From Bordetella parapertussis (GTDB taxonomy: Bacteria > Pseudomonadota > Gammaproteobacteria > Burkholderiales > Burkholderiaceae_B), in NCBI GenBank assembly GCA_945872285.1, contig CAMBZR010000108.1, positions 1 to 7,814 on the forward strand: a DNA stretch of 7,814 nt. Direction: 5' to 3'. The notes under the pieces are model-generated. The model was not told the origin of the DNA and did not search any database. It saw only the letters and a list, made by a program, of their open reading frames with translations. The translations under genes were made by a program, and so were the position numbers. Of this stretch, positions 6,267 through 7,814 are shown in pieces. Positions within the stretch are counted from its first letter, which is position 1; each line of letters opens with the position of its first letter.

Positions 6267-7454
6267 TTATACCCCGATGATTTGTTTGGCAATGATGCCT
6301 TTTTGTACTTCGTTGGTACCACCATAAATGGCCGTCTTGCGCATATCAAAGTATGCAGCCGCCGCGGCAGGCGAGTACTCGGGGCTTGGCCCATGATCCT
6401 CGGACTGCGCAAACATCCACTCGGGGTCGTAGGGCCAGGCATCAGCGCCCGCCACTTGCATTTGCAAACGCGCAAGTTCCATCTGTAGTTCAGAACCACG
6501 AATTTTTAAGATCGACGCCTTTGGCCCCGGATCCGTTTCGTCCGCCGCCACGCGCAACACCATCAGCTCAAGCGCGAGCAACTGGCCTTCGGCGCGGTTA
6601 ATGCTGTCACGTACCCTTGAACTTAAGCTTAGCGACTCTCCGCTTGCCATCGTCCGCTCGGCCAAAGATTTCAAGATCGCAAGTTCGCGGTGGCAATGAC
6701 CGATGCCAGCGATCCCGCCTCGCTCATGTCCTAACAAATATTTTGCGTAGGTCCAACCATGGTTTTCTTCACCCACTAGGTTTTCTAGCGGCGCTTCGAC
6801 GTTTTCAAGCCAAACCTCATTGACCTCAGCACCGCCATCCAAGGTTCGGATTGGACGTACGGTGACGCCCGGCTGCTTCATATCAATCAAGATCATCGAG
6901 ATACCGCGCTGCGCTTTGGCGCTCGAGTCGGTGCGCGTCAAACAAAAGATCCAGTCCGCGTGATGCGCCAAGGTCGTCCAAGTTTTTTGGCCGTTAATGA
7001 CGTAGTGATCCCCCACCCGCTCTGCGCGGGTCTTTAAGGAGGCCAGGTCAGAGCCAGAGCCCGGCTCTGAATAACCCTGACACCACCAGTCCTCTAAGCG
7101 CAACATGCGCGGCAAAAAATGATCTTTTTGAGCTTGAGTGCCATATTTCATGAGCACGGGGCCAATCATGCTGAGCCCGAACGGGATCAAGCGTGGCGCC
7201 CCAGCCTTAAACGACTCAATCTCAAAAATCAAACGCTGAACGGGGTTCCAGCCTGTGCCACCGTATTCTTTGGGCCAACTCGGCGCACCCCAGCCGTGAT
7301 CAGTCAACGTATTGTGCCAAAACACAAACTCCTCGCGCGTGACACGGTGGTGTGCAAACGCTTTTGCACGCAGCGCAGCGGGTAATTTAGCGTGAACAAA
7401 ATCTTGCACCTCTTTGCGAAAGGCGCGTTCTTCGGTGGTCCAGGTCAGATCCAT
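6267..7454 (-). CDS. Acyl-CoA dehydrogenase, large-subunit (PimC-like) type
   Basis: This is a 395-residue acyl-CoA dehydrogenase and the first gene of the catabolic cluster. Seen: WPKEYGGTGWNPVQ (60-73), DWWCQGYSEPGSGSDLASL (122-140), INGQKTWTTLAHHADWIF (153-170), DGGAEVNEVWLENVEAPLENLVGEEN (206-231) and the C-terminal IYGGTNEVQKGIIAKQIIG (376-394). The MCAD-type Glu before GT is Gly378, but GHERGGIAG (242-250) puts Glu244-Arg245 where LCAD and isovaleryl-CoA dehydrogenase carry their catalytic base, so catalysis is plausible. The FAD-contacting RxxFG segment normal in helix H is not seen, and the neighbouring small subunit has it. Overall it resembles the pimeloyl-CoA dehydrogenase large subunit PimC (family knowledge from memory). 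AGGAG (complement of 7462-7466) lies 7 bases before the ATG, the best ribosome site of the cluster. Confidence 0.92.
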   Translation of the reverse strand: MDLTWTTEERAFRKEVQDFVHAKLPAALRAKAFAHHRVTREEFVFWHNTLTDHGWGAPSWPKEYGGTGWNPVQRLIFEIESFKAGAPRLIPFGLSMIGPVLMKYGTQAQKDHFLPRMLRLEDWWCQGYSEPGSGSDLASLKTRAERVGDHYVINGQKTWTTLAHHADWIFCLTRTDSSAKAQRGISMILIDMKQPGVTVRPIRTLDGGAEVNEVWLENVEAPLENLVGEENHGWTYAKYLLGHERGGIAGIGHCHRELAILKSLAERTMASGESLSLSSRVRDSINRAEGQLLALELMVLRVAADETDPGPKASILKIRGSELQMELARLQMQVAGADAWPYDPEWMFAQSEDHGPSPEYSPAAAAAYFDMRKTAIYGGTNEVQKGIIAKQIIGV

Positions 7455-7495
7455 TGGCTTTCTCCTCGATGCGCCATCTTAACGCCCCAACTCCG

Positions 7496-7510
7496 TCAGA
7501 GAATCTCGGA
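7496..7510. promoter_or_regulatory. Near-perfect 15-bp dyad, candidate operator
   Basis: TCAGAGAATCTCGGA is a dyad around the A at 7503. The inner arms GAGA/TCTC are perfect and the outer TC/GA pairs match, with one mismatched pair between them. It lies in the divergent spacer and abuts the weak - strand -10 candidate, where a repressor could act on the dehydrogenase cluster. The family of any binding protein cannot be told from this. Confidence 0.3.
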
Positions 7511-7546
7511 TTTTGGAAGACTGCGTTTTAGAAGCCCAAATGCACC

Positions 7547-7552
7547 TACAAT
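7547..7552 (+). promoter_or_regulatory. Candidate -10 box for the Bug receptor gene
   Basis: TACAAT matches the sigma-70 -10 consensus at five of six positions and lies 39 bases before the receptor ATG, implying a leader of about 33 bases. I see no good -35 box 16-18 bases upstream; the region there reads CTGCGTTTT. It may need an activator or may be chance. Confidence 0.3.
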
Positions 7553-7574
7553 CATGCGCAAACTGTCCAAACAA

Positions 7575-7588
7575 TGTCTGAGGAGACA
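7575..7588 (+). promoter_or_regulatory. Shine-Dalgarno of the Bug receptor gene within a small hairpin
   Basis: AGGAG (7581-7585) lies 6 bases before the ATG at 7592 and decides that start over an in-frame ATG at 7574. The same stretch can pair TGTCT (7575-7579) with AGACA (7584-7588), leaving GAGG in the loop. The 5-bp stem is weak, so this may have no effect on translation. Confidence 0.5.
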
Positions 7589-7591
7589 CTC

Positions 7592-7814
7592 ATGAAAACC
7601 CTAATTCGCGCCTGTGCGCTCGCGGTTGCAGCCTTGGGGCTAAGTGCCCCCGCCATGGCAGCCTGGCCCGAAAGGCCCATCACCTTGATTGTGCCTGCGG
7701 CACCAGGCGGCACCACAGACATTACGGCCCGCTTACTGAGCGAAAAGCTTGGGGCGGCTTTAGGCACAACGGTTGTCATTGAAAATCGCGCGGGTGCGGC
7801 CGGAATCATCGGCA
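7592..7814 (+). CDS. Bug/TctC-family periplasmic solute receptor, N-terminal part (3' end outside window)
   Basis: Only the first 74 codons are present; the frame is still open at the window end. The product starts [20 protein letters not shown] and ends its signal peptide at AMA-AW (cleavage after residue 23): a basic start, a hydrophobic core, then an AxA site. The mature part [23 protein letters not shown], followed by [14 protein letters not shown], is the classic start of the Bug (tripartite tricarboxylate receptor, TctC) family. These extracytoplasmic proteins bind carboxylates, often dicarboxylates, and can feed TctAB-type transporters or act as orphan sensors. The Shine-Dalgarno and the signal peptide both fix the start at 7592. 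The gene is divergent from the acyl-CoA cluster, which suggests that its ligand, or a precursor, is the substrate of that cluster. No transporter membrane subunit is seen here. Confidence 0.9.
   Translation, partial: MKTLIRACALAVAALGLSAPAMAAWPERPITLIVPAAPGGTTDITARLLSEKLGAALGTTVVIENRAGAAGIIG

Larger units (their letters stand above)
7455..7591. promoter_or_regulatory. Divergent intergenic region between the dehydrogenase cluster and the Bug receptor gene
   Basis: These 137 bases must carry the outward signals for both the - strand cluster and the + strand receptor gene. Besides the + strand -10, the dyad and the two ribosome sites listed separately, a weak - strand promoter can be drawn: TTGGGC (complement of 7534-7539), 18 bases, then CAAAAT (complement of 7510-7515), placing the start next to the dyad. 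No stretch here encodes a convincing protein, and no regulator gene is next to the divergent pair inside the window. Confidence 0.5.

Noticed and set aside
7574..7591. In-frame upstream ATG for the receptor gene (would add MSEETL)
   Set aside because: It would put the Shine-Dalgarno inside the coding region and add acidic residues ahead of the basic signal-peptide start; 7592 is better.
7554..7595. 13-codon leader frame ([13 protein letters not shown]) whose TGA overlaps the receptor ATG
   Set aside because: The ATGA overlap is attractive, but there is no Shine-Dalgarno before its ATG, and the candidate -10 at 7547-7552 would place the transcript start after it.
7552..7809. 85-codon open frame on the - strand opposite the receptor gene
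   Set aside because: It is antisense to the signal peptide and the conserved Bug N-terminus, with low-complexity Ala/Ser/Val content typical of a shadow.

Overview
The window looks like a chromosomal segment of a betaproteobacterium, most likely a Burkholderiales member near Alcaligenaceae. The reasons are the hda / HAD-IB phosphatase / pcnB / folK gene order, the arginine-rich PcnB tail, and a Bug (TctC-type) solute receptor beside CoA-dependent catabolic genes, a family that is greatly expanded in that group. GC is moderate by eye (a little over half, not computed), lower than in Bordetella. I cannot name a genus. No RNA gene, CRISPR array, insertion sequence or phage gene was seen.

Left part, + strand (1-2964): a compact housekeeping block of four genes with short gaps. 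It holds the 3' end of hda (regulatory inactivation of DnaA), a SerB-like HAD-IB phosphatase of uncertain substrate, pcnB (poly(A) polymerase I) and folK (HPPK, folate synthesis). It ends 16 bases from a convergent catabolic cluster, and no recognisable terminator lies between them.

Right part, - strand (7454 down to 2981): a four-gene catabolic cluster read in the order large acyl-CoA dehydrogenase, small acyl-CoA dehydrogenase, MaoC/HTD2-type double-hotdog hydratase, class III (CaiB/BaiF) CoA-transferase. The dehydrogenases are 8 bases apart and the hydratase and transferase overlap by ATGA. A 102-base gap between the two pairs carries a hairpin, an 11-bp direct repeat and a consensus -35 box, so the cluster may have two expression units. 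Divergently, from 7592, lies the start of an exported Bug-family receptor that runs off the window. The 137-base divergent spacer holds candidate promoters and a dyad.

How the parts may fit (inference): a carboxylate is bound in the periplasm by the Bug receptor and taken up. It is then activated to its CoA ester by the CaiB-type transferase, desaturated by a two-subunit acyl-CoA dehydrogenase, and hydrated by the MaoC-type enzyme. The large and small dehydrogenases resemble the pimeloyl-CoA dehydrogenase pair PimC/PimD. The transferase and hydratase resemble the itaconate CoA-transferase / itaconyl-CoA (or mesaconyl-C4-CoA) hydratase pair. Both comparisons point to a short or medium dicarboxylate. 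The lyase or thiolase that would finish the pathway, the membrane transporter subunits and any regulator are not in the window.
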